From positions 62,001 to 126,000 of the forward strand of contig UQLS01000001.1 of the NCBI GenBank assembly GCA_900541915.1: 64,000 nucleotides of DNA, written 5' to 3'. The position numbers and the translations under genes are program-made. Shown here piece by piece: positions 15,466 to 23,155 of the stretch (positions are counted from its first letter, which is position 1; each line of letters opens with the position of its first letter). Origin of the DNA: an uncultured Phascolarctobacterium sp. GTDB lineage: Bacteria > Bacillota > Negativicutes > Acidaminococcales > Acidaminococcaceae. Below the pieces are notes generated by a model that saw only the letters and a list, made by a program, of their open reading frames with translations, was not told where the DNA came from and did no database searches.

Positions 15466-17538
15466 ATGGAAGTAAAGGTTGCAAAATACTGCGGATTCTG
15501 TTATGGTGTAAAGCGAGCAGTAGATATTGCCAGACAAGCAGCTTGTGAGCATGTTTGCGGCGGCACATTAGGACCGCTTATTCATAATCCTCAGCTGATT
15601 GAAGAGCTGGCTTCTCAAGGTATTGCCTGCCATGAAAGTCTTGATGATTTTTCTGCCGGTGAAGCAGTTATTTTCCGTTCTCATGGCGTGGGACCGGAAA
15701 TTTATCAGCAGGCAGAAGAAAAAGAGCTGAAAATAATAGATGCTACCTGCCCTAATGTACGTATGGCTCAGAAAAAAGCGGCAGCAGCTGCTCAGGAAGG
15801 TTTTAATCCCGTTATTGTTGGTGAAAAAAATCATCCGGAAGTAAAAAGTATTTTAAAATGGGCAGGAAAAAACGCTATTGTTATAGAATGTATAAAAGAT
15901 ATCTCTGATGTCCCAGTTAAAGATAAGTATGCGGTTATAATACAGACTACATTTGAACTGCAGAATTTTGAAAAAATTCTGGCTGCACTGCAGCAGGCTC
16001 GGCCTGGTGAATACCGGGTAGAGAAGACTATTTGCCTGGCTACGTCGCAAAGACAGCAGGCTGCGTTGGAGCTTGCAGATGAAGTTGATGCTATGATCGT
16101 CATTGGCGGTCGTAACAGTGCTAATACCAGACATTTGTATGAACTTGTTGCTGAAAAATGCAGTCTTGCTTACCATATTGAAACTGCTGCAGAATTAAAG
16201 CAGGATATGTTCAGAGGTTGCACTAAAATTGGAATTACGGCGGGAGCATCGACTCCGGACCGTTTAATTAAGGAGGCTATCATTGTAATGGAAAACATGG
16301 AATCTTTTGAAAGTATGCTCGACAAAAGTATGGAGGACGTTAACGTATATCCTGGTAAAATCGTTGAAGCAACCGTTATCCAATTAGATAAAGACGGTGT
16401 TTATGTTGATTTTGGTTATATGCGTGAAGGTATGATTACCTATGCTGAATGGTCTCTGACCGAAGCAGCAGAAGATCTGATGCAAAGCATTAAAGTTGGT
16501 GATACCGTAGAAGCTAAGGTTGTTCCTGGCAGCTCTAAAGATGACTTCGTTCGTCTTTCCAAAGTTAAAGCAGAACGTGATGCTGCTTGGAAAAATGTTG
16601 CTGAACTTCCGGAAGGCGAAAAACGCGCTGCTACTGTAAAAGTTCTGCGTATTATCAAAAACAAAGCTAAAAATATTGTAGGTCTTGCAGTTTCTGTTGA
16701 AGGTGTTGAAGGATTTATGCCTGCTTCTCATGTAGAACTGCGTCGTGTAGAAGATTTCAGCGACTATGTTGGCAAAGAACTCGAAGCTGAAATTATTGAA
16801 GTTGACCTGGAGAAAAAACGTATTGTTGTTTCCCGTCGTGACCTGCTGAAAGCAGAAAAAGAAGCTAAAGCAAAAGCTTGGAAAGAAGCTAAAGAAGCAA
16901 GAATTCAAGCTGCTAAAGAAGCAAGAGCTGCTGCTGAAGAAGCTGCTTACAACTCTGTAAACGAAGGTGAAGTTGTTACTGGTAAAGTTGTAAAAATTGC
17001 TGAATTTGGTCTGTTTGTAGAAGTTGGCCAAGGTCTGGTAGGCTTAGTACATAACACTGAACTGTCTTGGGACCGCAATGTAAAAGCAGAAGAAGTTGCT
17101 CAAGTTGGCGATGAAGTACAAGTTCTGGTTAAGAAAATTGACCGTGAAAACAGACGTGTTGCTCTCAGCATTAAAGCAACCCAGGAAGATCCCTGGAAAG
17201 TTGAAGCTGGCAAACTTCATGTAGGCGAAGTTGTTGAATGCAAAGTTGTACGTTTCCTGACCTTTGGTGCAATTGTTAAAGTAACCGACAGAGTTGAAGG
17301 TTTGGTACATATTTCTGAAATTGCAGAAGAACGTATCAATAAACCTGAAGATGTTCTGGAAGTTGGTCAAATTGTAAAAGCTGAAATCTTGAAAATCGAC
17401 CTCGATAACAAGAAAGTTGGCTTGAGCATTGCCAAAGCTAAAAGAGATGCAGAAAAAGCTGAATATAGTTCTTATTTGACTGAAAAACCGAGCCTGACTC
17501 TGGATCTTGCTGAACAACTGGAAAACATTGAAAAATAA
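15466..17538 (+). CDS. ispH: IspH-ribosomal protein S1 fusion
   Basis: This 690-residue protein joins two functions. Residues 1 to about 280 are 4-hydroxy-3-methylbut-2-enyl diphosphate reductase with the three [4Fe-4S] cysteines Cys12 (GFCYG), Cys95 (DATCPN) and Cys190 (TICLATSQ). This enzyme makes IPP and DMAPP in the last MEP-pathway step. After about residue 290 come four S1 RNA-binding domains; between the second and third lies an Ala/Lys/Glu-rich helical linker (about 462-495). The same fusion is known in Clostridia and relatives. Codon use changes at the joint, from mixed to strongly biased (GAA, CGT, ACC, GTT; no ATA seen in the S1 half). An internal ribosome-binding site and Met275 lie exactly there. 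fni follows. Confidence 0.93.
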   Translation: MEVKVAKYCGFCYGVKRAVDIARQAACEHVCGGTLGPLIHNPQLIEELASQGIACHESLDDFSAGEAVIFRSHGVGPEIYQQAEEKELKIIDATCPNVRMAQKKAAAAAQEGFNPVIVGEKNHPEVKSILKWAGKNAIVIECIKDISDVPVKDKYAVIIQTTFELQNFEKILAALQQARPGEYRVEKTICLATSQRQQAALELADEVDAMIVIGGRNSANTRHLYELVAEKCSLAYHIETAAELKQDMFRGCTKIGITAGASTPDRLIKEAIIVMENMESFESMLDKSMEDVNVYPGKIVEATVIQLDKDGVYVDFGYMREGMITYAEWSLTEAAEDLMQSIKVGDTVEAKVVPGSSKDDFVRLSKVKAERDAAWKNVAELPEGEKRAATVKVLRIIKNKAKNIVGLAVSVEGVEGFMPASHVELRRVEDFSDYVGKELEAEIIEVDLEKKRIVVSRRDLLKAEKEAKAKAWKEAKEARIQAAKEARAAAEEAAYNSVNEGEVVTGKVVKIAEFGLFVEVGQGLVGLVHNTELSWDRNVKAEEVAQVGDEVQVLVKKIDRENRRVALSIKATQEDPWKVEAGKLHVGEVVECKVVRFLTFGAIVKVTDRVEGLVHISEIAEERINKPEDVLEVGQIVKAEILKIDLDNKKVGLSIAKAKRDAEKAEYSSYLTEKPSLTLDLAEQLENIEK
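16270..16290 (+). promoter_or_regulatory. Internal Shine-Dalgarno and in-frame ATG that could start a free S1 protein
   Basis: AAGGAGG (16270-16276) precedes an in-frame ATG at 16288 by 11 bases; a second in-frame ATG is at 16297. The site encodes the last IspH residues, so it could be accidental, but it falls at the domain junction. Initiation here would give a protein of about 416 residues with all four S1 domains. Confidence 0.45.
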
Positions 17539-17556
17539 TTAAAAAGGAGAATTTTC

Positions 17557-18615
17557 ATGCAGCGGGCTCAACGTAAGCTTGAACATATCAAGTTTGCTTT
17601 AGAAACTGGGTTTGGTCCAGGGAGTACGCATTTTGAAGATATCCGTTTTATACACAACTGTCTGCCGGAAATAAATCCGGCAGACATTGTTTTATCTGCG
17701 GACTTATTTGGAAAAATGCTTAAAGCTCCTTTTTTGATTGATGCTATCACAGGGGGTACCGATGCGGTAACCGATGTTAACCGCAAATTAGCAGAAGTAG
17801 CCGGTAAAACAGGTATTGCTATGGCCGTAGGTTCTCAATATGGCAGTGTGAAGACAGGTGTTGGCCGCAATAGTTATATTGTTGTAAGAGAGATGAACCC
17901 TGAAGGTATTATTTTTGCCAACATAAGTGCCCTTGCTACGCCGCAGCAGGCGCAGGATGCTGTCAATATGATAGAGGCTGATGCACTGGAAATACATCTT
18001 AATCCTGCCCAGGAACTGGTGATGCCTGAAGGTGATAAATGTTTCCGAGGATTTCTTGATAATATGCTGCTGATAAGGGATAAGGTTGATGTACCGATTA
18101 TCGTTAAGGAAACTGGCTGCGGTATAGCTCAAGAAGCGTATAAGATTTTAGCGGATAACGGTTTTACCTTTTTTGATTGTGCAGGAAGCGGCGGAACTAA
18201 TTTTCCTGCTATAGAAGCTAAACGAGCAGATGTTGATTTAGAAGAACTGGCATTTTGGGGAAATCCTACAGCCTGGAGTGTGCTGGATGCAGCAGCAACA
18301 ATAGATTGTGAATGTTTTCTAATTGCTTCTGGCGGTATCGACAGTGCGGCTAAGGCTGTTAAAGCTTTTGCTTTGGGTGCAGATATGGTCGGCATGAGCG
18401 GTATAATTCTACAACTGTTAAGCAAGCAGGGAACAGAAGCTGCAGTTGCATTTATTGAAAAGTTGCAGACTGCATTAAGTGATTATATGCTGCTTTTAGG
18501 CTGCCAGCATGTTAAAGAATTGCGAGAGGTTCCGATGATTTTCTGTGGGCAGACTAAAGATTTTATGCAGTGCCGTAATTATGATTTAGTTAGTTTAAGC
18601 AAAAAGCGCAGATAG
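17557..18615 (+). CDS. fni: Type 2 isopentenyl-diphosphate delta-isomerase (FMN)
   Basis: ATG 17557 follows AAGGAG, 18 bases after ispH-S1. The 352-residue TIM-barrel flavoprotein has RKLEHIKFAL at the front, an AITGGTDAV segment and the phosphate-binding GGTNF and ASGGI(D) loops typical of type 2 IDI. It interconverts IPP and DMAPP using reduced FMN. IspH already makes both isomers, so Fni would balance the ratio. Being next to ispH supports the assignment. A terminator follows. Confidence 0.92.
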   Translation: MQRAQRKLEHIKFALETGFGPGSTHFEDIRFIHNCLPEINPADIVLSADLFGKMLKAPFLIDAITGGTDAVTDVNRKLAEVAGKTGIAMAVGSQYGSVKTGVGRNSYIVVREMNPEGIIFANISALATPQQAQDAVNMIEADALEIHLNPAQELVMPEGDKCFRGFLDNMLLIRDKVDVPIIVKETGCGIAQEAYKILADNGFTFFDCAGSGGTNFPAIEAKRADVDLEELAFWGNPTAWSVLDAAATIDCECFLIASGGIDSAAKAVKAFALGADMVGMSGIILQLLSKQGTEAAVAFIEKLQTALSDYMLLLGCQHVKELREVPMIFCGQTKDFMQCRNYDLVSLSKKRR

Positions 18616-18620
18616 CTTGA

Positions 18621-18663
18621 AACAGATTTTGTTATTTATTTTTAATAACAGAATCTGTTTTTT
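18621..18663 (+). terminator. Rho-independent terminator after fni
   Basis: A 16-bp AT-rich stem with one G-T pair (18621-18636 with 18644-18659) surrounds a 7-base loop and is followed by T residues. It closes the M50-to-fni transcription unit. Confidence 0.85.
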
Positions 18664-18713
18664 ATTACGTATTTTATGTAAACTATTACCCTATGGAATT
18701 TATTTGCATACTA

Positions 18714-18722
18714 TGATATAAT
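18714..18722 (+). promoter_or_regulatory. Extended -10 promoter element
   Basis: TGATATAAT contains a perfect -10 hexamer (18717-18722) with a TG extension; the -35 region (TGGAAT at 18694) is weak. It serves the gene starting at 18757. Confidence 0.55.
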
Positions 18723-18756
18723 CAAGTGATAAATATTTTGCCCAAAGGAGATATAC

Positions 18757-20052
18757 ATGTTAGGTTGTATTAGCAATGTACGCAGACATAGTCTGGCAGA
18801 AAAGGCAGGTATTCAGCCTGGTGAAAAATTATGTTCAGTAAATGGATGTAATGTACAGGATATTATTGATTTAAGCTTTCTTACTTCTGATGAAGTTGTT
18901 GAGCTTGAAATTGAAAATGCAGTGGGAGCAAAACGCCTGGTACATGTTGAAAAGTATCCTGATGAAGATTTAGGACTGGAATTTGAATCTGCTGTTTTTG
19001 ATAAAGTACGTACCTGCTATAATAATTGTATATTTTGCTTTGTAGACCAGATGATTCCTGGTATGCGTCCTGGTTTGTATGTACGGGATGATGATTATCG
19101 GTTGTCTTTTTTATACGGTAATTTTATAACGCTGACGAATATGCGTGATGAGGATTTTGATAGAATCATCAGAACACATTTGTCGCCGCTTTATATTTCG
19201 GTACATGCAACTGATCCGGACGTGCGCTGTAAAATGATGAATAATCGTTTTGCTGGGCAGCTTATGGAAAAAATTAACAGACTGCTGGAAGCTGGTATAC
19301 AGATACATACTCAGATTGTATGCTGTCCGGGTTATAATGACGGCGAGGTACTGAAAAGAACTTTTGCTGATCTTTATGCTTTGCATCCCAGAGTATTAAC
19401 GATGGCTGTAGTGCCAGTTGGCTTGACTAAGCATAGAGAGCATTTGCATCCTATGCGTACATTTACTACTCTTGAAGCTGCAGAAATTGTTGATACTGTT
19501 TCTGGATGGCAAAAGCAATGTCGGGAAGAAACAGGTAAATCATTTGTTTATCTGGGTGATGAATTTTATCTGTTAGCTGGCAAAGAATTACCTCCTTCCG
19601 AATATTATGACGGTTTTCCACAACTGGAAAATGGCATTGGCCTTACACGTAATTTCCTAAACGAGTGGGACATGGCTTTAAAAACTTTACAGTATGCTGA
19701 TGGAGCAGAACAGGCTGTTATACCGGTAGGTGAAAGTGCTTTTCGTGTTTTACAGCCGATGATGGAAGCGTTTAATCGTCAGTATGGTACCAAGCACAGT
19801 TTTGTTTCTGTTAAGAACTTATTTTTTGGCGGACATGTAAACGTAACAGGACTTTTGACTGGCGGCGATATTCTAGCTGCTGTAAAGAATTCTGAACGGT
19901 TAATTCTTCCTGGCGTGGTACTTAATAATGACAATCTGTTTCTTGATGATATGTCATTAGATGATTTTAAACGCAGTTTCCGGGGTAAGGTTGAAATTGC
20001 CAAAGATGCTGGCGAGTTATTGCGCCTGCTGACAGTTCCCAGGGAGGGATAA
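18757..20052 (+). CDS. DUF512 protein with PDZ domain and radical-SAM-type cysteine motif
   Basis: ATG 18757 follows AAAGGAG. The 431-residue protein has an N-terminal PDZ-like domain (about 1-65; LAEKAGIQPGEKL) and a CxxxCxxC cluster at Cys87, Cys91 and Cys94 (CYNNCIFC) within a radical-SAM-like core. A DUF512 C-terminal region follows. Homologues occur in Clostridia and cyanobacteria and are often annotated only as FeS-containing oxidoreductases. Function is unknown. It is followed three bases later by the cobalamin adenosyltransferase and then der; der is its frequent partner in Clostridia, hinting at a ribosome or tRNA role, but this is inference. Confidence 0.8.
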   Translation: MLGCISNVRRHSLAEKAGIQPGEKLCSVNGCNVQDIIDLSFLTSDEVVELEIENAVGAKRLVHVEKYPDEDLGLEFESAVFDKVRTCYNNCIFCFVDQMIPGMRPGLYVRDDDYRLSFLYGNFITLTNMRDEDFDRIIRTHLSPLYISVHATDPDVRCKMMNNRFAGQLMEKINRLLEAGIQIHTQIVCCPGYNDGEVLKRTFADLYALHPRVLTMAVVPVGLTKHREHLHPMRTFTTLEAAEIVDTVSGWQKQCREETGKSFVYLGDEFYLLAGKELPPSEYYDGFPQLENGIGLTRNFLNEWDMALKTLQYADGAEQAVIPVGESAFRVLQPMMEAFNRQYGTKHSFVSVKNLFFGGHVNVTGLLTGGDILAAVKNSERLILPGVVLNNDNLFLDDMSLDDFKRSFRGKVEIAKDAGELLRLLTVPREG

Positions 20053-20054
20053 AT

Positions 20055-20564
20055 ATGCTGCAGGTTTATACCGGTGACGGTAAAGGGAAAACAACTGCTG
20101 CTTTGGGAGTAGCTTTTAGAGCTGCCGGATATAAGCTTAAGACCATGATGTTTTCATTTTTGAAAGATGATCCCGCGTATGGTGAAGCTAAGGCTGTAAG
20201 TTATCTGCCTGGTTTTATATTGCGGCAGGTAGGCAGGGATGCTTTTGTTAATTTTAAAAATCCTGCTGCTGAAGATTTACAATTATGCCGCAGCGGCTGG
20301 GAAGAGGCAAAATTGGCTATAAGTCAGAAGCAGGCAGATATTTTCATTCTTGACGAGCTTAACATTGTTCTGGCAACTTCTATGTTGCCAGCAGATGAAG
20401 TTGTTGAGTTTTTACAGCAGCATAAAAATGATGCAGAGATTATTGTTACCGGAAGATATGCACCGGAAGAAATTATAAAAATTGCTGATTTAGTTACTGA
20501 GATGCGGGAAGTTAAGCATTATTTTCATAAAGGTGTATCCTCCCGCAATGGTATTGATCATTAA
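20055..20564 (+). CDS. btuR: Cob(I)yrinic acid a,c-diamide adenosyltransferase
   Basis: ATG 20055 lies three bases after the previous gene. The 169-residue protein has an N-terminal P-loop, GDGKGKTTAALG (residues 6-17), and FILDELN near residue 95, as in CobA/BtuR/CobO enzymes. It adds the adenosyl group to cob(I)alamin or its precursors, making the coenzyme needed for adenosylcobalamin enzymes. The N-terminal extension seen in some proteobacterial forms is missing, as usual in Firmicutes. I see no cobalamin riboswitch upstream. Confidence 0.93.
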   Translation: MLQVYTGDGKGKTTAALGVAFRAAGYKLKTMMFSFLKDDPAYGEAKAVSYLPGFILRQVGRDAFVNFKNPAAEDLQLCRSGWEEAKLAISQKQADIFILDELNIVLATSMLPADEVVEFLQQHKNDAEIIVTGRYAPEEIIKIADLVTEMREVKHYFHKGVSSRNGIDH

Positions 20565-20579
20565 GGAGAATTGATAAGT

Positions 20580-21908
20580 ATGGGAAAACCGATAGTTGCA
20601 ATTGTCGGCAGGCCTAATGTTGGTAAGTCGACACTGTTCAATATTTTTGCTAATAGCAGGATATCTATTGTAGAAGATACTCCCGGCGTAACCAGAGACC
20701 GTTTATATGCTACTGCTGAGTGGCTGGATCATGAATTTATGATGGTGGATACTGGCGGTATCGAGATTATGAACGCAGATGCTATTGCTGTGTCTATTCG
20801 TCAGCAGGCACAAATTGCTATCAAGGAAGCAGATGTTATTCTGTTTGTTTGTGATGCTCGTACCGGTATTACCGGTGAAGATGCCGAAGTAGCAAAAATG
20901 CTGCGTCAGTCTAAGAAGCCAATTGTATTGGCAATTAATAAATCTGACTCTCCCAAGCAGGAAATGAACATCTATGAATTCTATAATCTTGGCATTGGTG
21001 AACCTATTCCTGTTTCTGCAGCTAACCATTTAGGCTTAGGTGATCTTTTGGATGCGGTAGTTGCTAAATTCCCTGACAAAAAAGCGTTGGGTGAAATTGA
21101 TGATGAAGATGAAATTAAGGTTGCGCTTATTGGCAGACCTAATGTTGGTAAATCTTCTATTTTCAATACTTTAGTAGGTGAAGAACGTTCTATTGTCAGC
21201 AATGTTGCCGGTACTACTCGTGATGCTATTGATACTCCCGTAGTACGTGACGGACAGAAATATCTCTTTATTGATACTGCAGGCATGCGCAGAAAAGCTC
21301 GTATTGATGAACCTATTGAAAAATACAGCATTATGCGCTCTTTGCGTGCTGTGGACCGCAGTGATGTTGTCCTGATGGTTTTTGATGCTGTAGAAGGTGT
21401 TACCGAGCAGGATAAGAAGATTGTTGGTTATGCTCATGAAGCAGGCAAAGGTATTGTCTTAGTAGTAAATAAATGGGACTTATATGAAAAAGACAATACT
21501 TCTACTTTGCGTTATACAGAAATGCTGCGTAAAGAACTGGTATTCCTGCAATATGCACCGGTTGTATTTGTATCTGCTGTTACTAAGCAGCGTATTCACA
21601 GATTGCCGGAAGTTATTTCTTATGTAGCCGAGCAAAATGCAATGCGTATTTCTACCAGTGTTCTGAATCAGGTTATTGAAGACGCTGTTGCTATCAATCC
21701 TACTCCGACTGAAAAAGGCAAGCGCTTAAAAATTCTTTACACAACACAGGTTAAAATTAAACCGCCTACATTTGTTATCTTCGTTAATGAGCCGGAAATC
21801 ATGCATTTTTCCTACCAGAGATATCTGGAAAACAAACTGCGTGAAGCATTTGGCTTTGAAGGTACACCTATCCAGATGATTATTCGCGGTAAAAATGAAG
21901 ATGAATAG
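20580..21908 (+). CDS. der: Ribosome-assembly GTPase Der (EngA)
   Basis: I start at ATG 20580 (MGKPIVAIVG), nine bases past AAGGAGAA; a TTG at 20571 has no spacing. The 442-residue protein has two tandem GTPase domains, each with GRPNVGKS (near residues 9 and 180) and its own NKSD or NKWD. A C-terminal KH-like domain completes the unique Der layout. It is needed for 50S subunit maturation. plsY follows 13 bases later, a conserved Firmicute pair. Confidence 0.97.
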   Translation: MGKPIVAIVGRPNVGKSTLFNIFANSRISIVEDTPGVTRDRLYATAEWLDHEFMMVDTGGIEIMNADAIAVSIRQQAQIAIKEADVILFVCDARTGITGEDAEVAKMLRQSKKPIVLAINKSDSPKQEMNIYEFYNLGIGEPIPVSAANHLGLGDLLDAVVAKFPDKKALGEIDDEDEIKVALIGRPNVGKSSIFNTLVGEERSIVSNVAGTTRDAIDTPVVRDGQKYLFIDTAGMRRKARIDEPIEKYSIMRSLRAVDRSDVVLMVFDAVEGVTEQDKKIVGYAHEAGKGIVLVVNKWDLYEKDNTSTLRYTEMLRKELVFLQYAPVVFVSAVTKQRIHRLPEVISYVAEQNAMRISTSVLNQVIEDAVAINPTPTEKGKRLKILYTTQVKIKPPTFVIFVNEPEIMHFSYQRYLENKLREAFGFEGTPIQMIIRGKNEDE

Positions 21909-21921
21909 GTGATGATGGGTA

Positions 21922-22551
21922 ATGAGTAATGAAGTAAGTATATTTCATTTTATAGCCGGTTTTGTGTGCGGCCATTTATGTGGTTCTATCCCAAGCGGAT
22001 TGTGGATTGTCAGAAGTCTTTTTGGTATAGATATACGTGAATATGGCAGTAAGAATATAGGTACAACTAATGTTTTCAGAACAGTGGGTGCTAAAGCAGC
22101 ACTTTTGGTATTGATTATAGATGTAATCAAGGGTATTCTTGCTGTTGCTGCTATGAACTATTTATTTGCTGATCCGCTTTTAAATGTTGTAACTGCATTG
22201 GGTGCTCTTTTAGGTCATAACTATTCTGCTTTCTTAGGCTTCAAAGGAGGCAAGGGCGTTGCTACCGGTTTGGGACTTTTGGTATATTTGATGCCGAAAG
22301 TATCATTAGGATGTTTTCTGGTATGGTTGGCTTTAGTTCTGGCTACTAGATATGTTTCCCTTGGTTCTATAGTTGCTGCTGTGCTTGCACCAGTGTTTTC
22401 CTGGTACTTTGATTATCCGCCTGCCTATATTGTTTTTGGTGGTATTGCAGGACTTTTTGTTGTTATCCGTCACAAGGAAAATATTAAAAGACTTTTGAAT
22501 GGTACGGAAAGCAAAATTAAACAAGGTAATGCAGAAAATATTAAAAAATAA
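21922..22551 (+). CDS. plsY: Glycerol-3-phosphate acyltransferase PlsY
   Basis: The 209-residue integral membrane protein has five or so hydrophobic segments. It carries the three PlsY signatures: CGSIPSG near residue 20, GSKNIGTTNVFRT near 42 and GFKGGKGVATGLG near 108. It transfers acyl groups from acyl-phosphate to glycerol-3-phosphate, the first step of phosphatidic acid synthesis, feeding PlsC (14867). The start ATG 21922 follows a GGTGATG-like site. Confidence 0.95.
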   Translation: MSNEVSIFHFIAGFVCGHLCGSIPSGLWIVRSLFGIDIREYGSKNIGTTNVFRTVGAKAALLVLIIDVIKGILAVAAMNYLFADPLLNVVTALGALLGHNYSAFLGFKGGKGVATGLGLLVYLMPKVSLGCFLVWLALVLATRYVSLGSIVAAVLAPVFSWYFDYPPAYIVFGGIAGLFVVIRHKENIKRLLNGTESKIKQGNAENIKK

Positions 22552-22558
22552 ATTTATG

Positions 22559-22588
22559 AAAAGAGACTGAAAAAATTCAGTCTCTTTT
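22559..22588 (+). terminator. Rho-independent terminator after plsY
   Basis: A 12-bp stem (22559-22570 with 22577-22588; AGAGACTGA/TCAGTCTCT) with a 6-base loop is followed by a discontinuous T-rich tract. Confidence 0.8.
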
Positions 22589-22607
22589 ATGTTTTTTGAA
22601 AAAACTA

Positions 22608-22637
22608 TTGTACTTTTAGAAAGAACAATGATATAAT
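22608..22637 (+). promoter_or_regulatory. Promoter for the ACT protein-hom-thrB genes
   Basis: TTGTAC (22608-22613), 18 bases and TATAAT (22632-22637) with a TG extension at 22629-22630. It is well placed about 45 bases before the first gene. Confidence 0.7.
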
Positions 22638-22681
22638 AATTAAGTATTAAGTTTGTATTTTGAATTTAAGGAGGAAATAAA

Positions 22682-23125
22682 ATGGCTGAAAAATCTACTT
22701 TTTATTTAGTTCGTGAAGAAATCCTGCCCGAAGCTATTAAAAAGACTATTAAGGTTAAGGAAATCTTAAAAAGAGGAGAGATTAAGACCATTAATGAAGC
22801 TGTGGAAAAGATGGGACTGAGCCGCAGTGCCTACTATAAATATAAAGATTATGTTTTCCCGTTCTATGAAGCAAGCAAAGAAAAAATTATTACTCTTTCC
22901 TTGCTGCTCGAGCATAAATCTGGTGTACTTTCTAAAGTGCTCAATACTGTTGCTGACGATTCCGGCAGTATCATGACTATCAATCAGGGAATCCCTCTGC
23001 AGGGTGTAGCAAATACTACAATTTCCATTGAAACTAAGAATCTGACCATTGATTTGGAAGCTTTACTGGATAAGCTGCGCATGATTGACGGTGTAAAACG
23101 TTTGGAAGTGCTTGGTCAGGTATAA
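22682..23125 (+). CDS. ACT domain-containing protein (UPF0735/PheB family)
   Basis: ATG 22682 follows AAGGAGG. The 147-residue protein has an N-terminal helical region with a DNA-binding-like segment (about 30-55, AVEKMGLSRSAYYKYKD) and a C-terminal ACT domain (about 70-147). ACT domains bind amino acids. The family is called PheB in Bacillus, where its role is not well defined. Its place directly before hom and thrB suggests an amino-acid-responsive regulator of threonine/methionine synthesis, which is inference. Confidence 0.85.
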   Translation: MAEKSTFYLVREEILPEAIKKTIKVKEILKRGEIKTINEAVEKMGLSRSAYYKYKDYVFPFYEASKEKIITLSLLLEHKSGVLSKVLNTVADDSGSIMTINQGIPLQGVANTTISIETKNLTIDLEALLDKLRMIDGVKRLEVLGQV

Positions 23126-23155
23126 TATAACCTTTGTTGTATGGAGGGGTTGGCT

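Noticed and set aside
16384..17031. Long minus-strand open frame, very rich in Phe, Ser and Asn
   Set aside because: It is the complement of the GAA/AAA-biased S1 coding region; the composition is an artefact and it has no ribosome-binding site.
20040..20060. Possible cobalamin riboswitch before btuR
   Set aside because: Only three bases lie between the genes; no leader exists.
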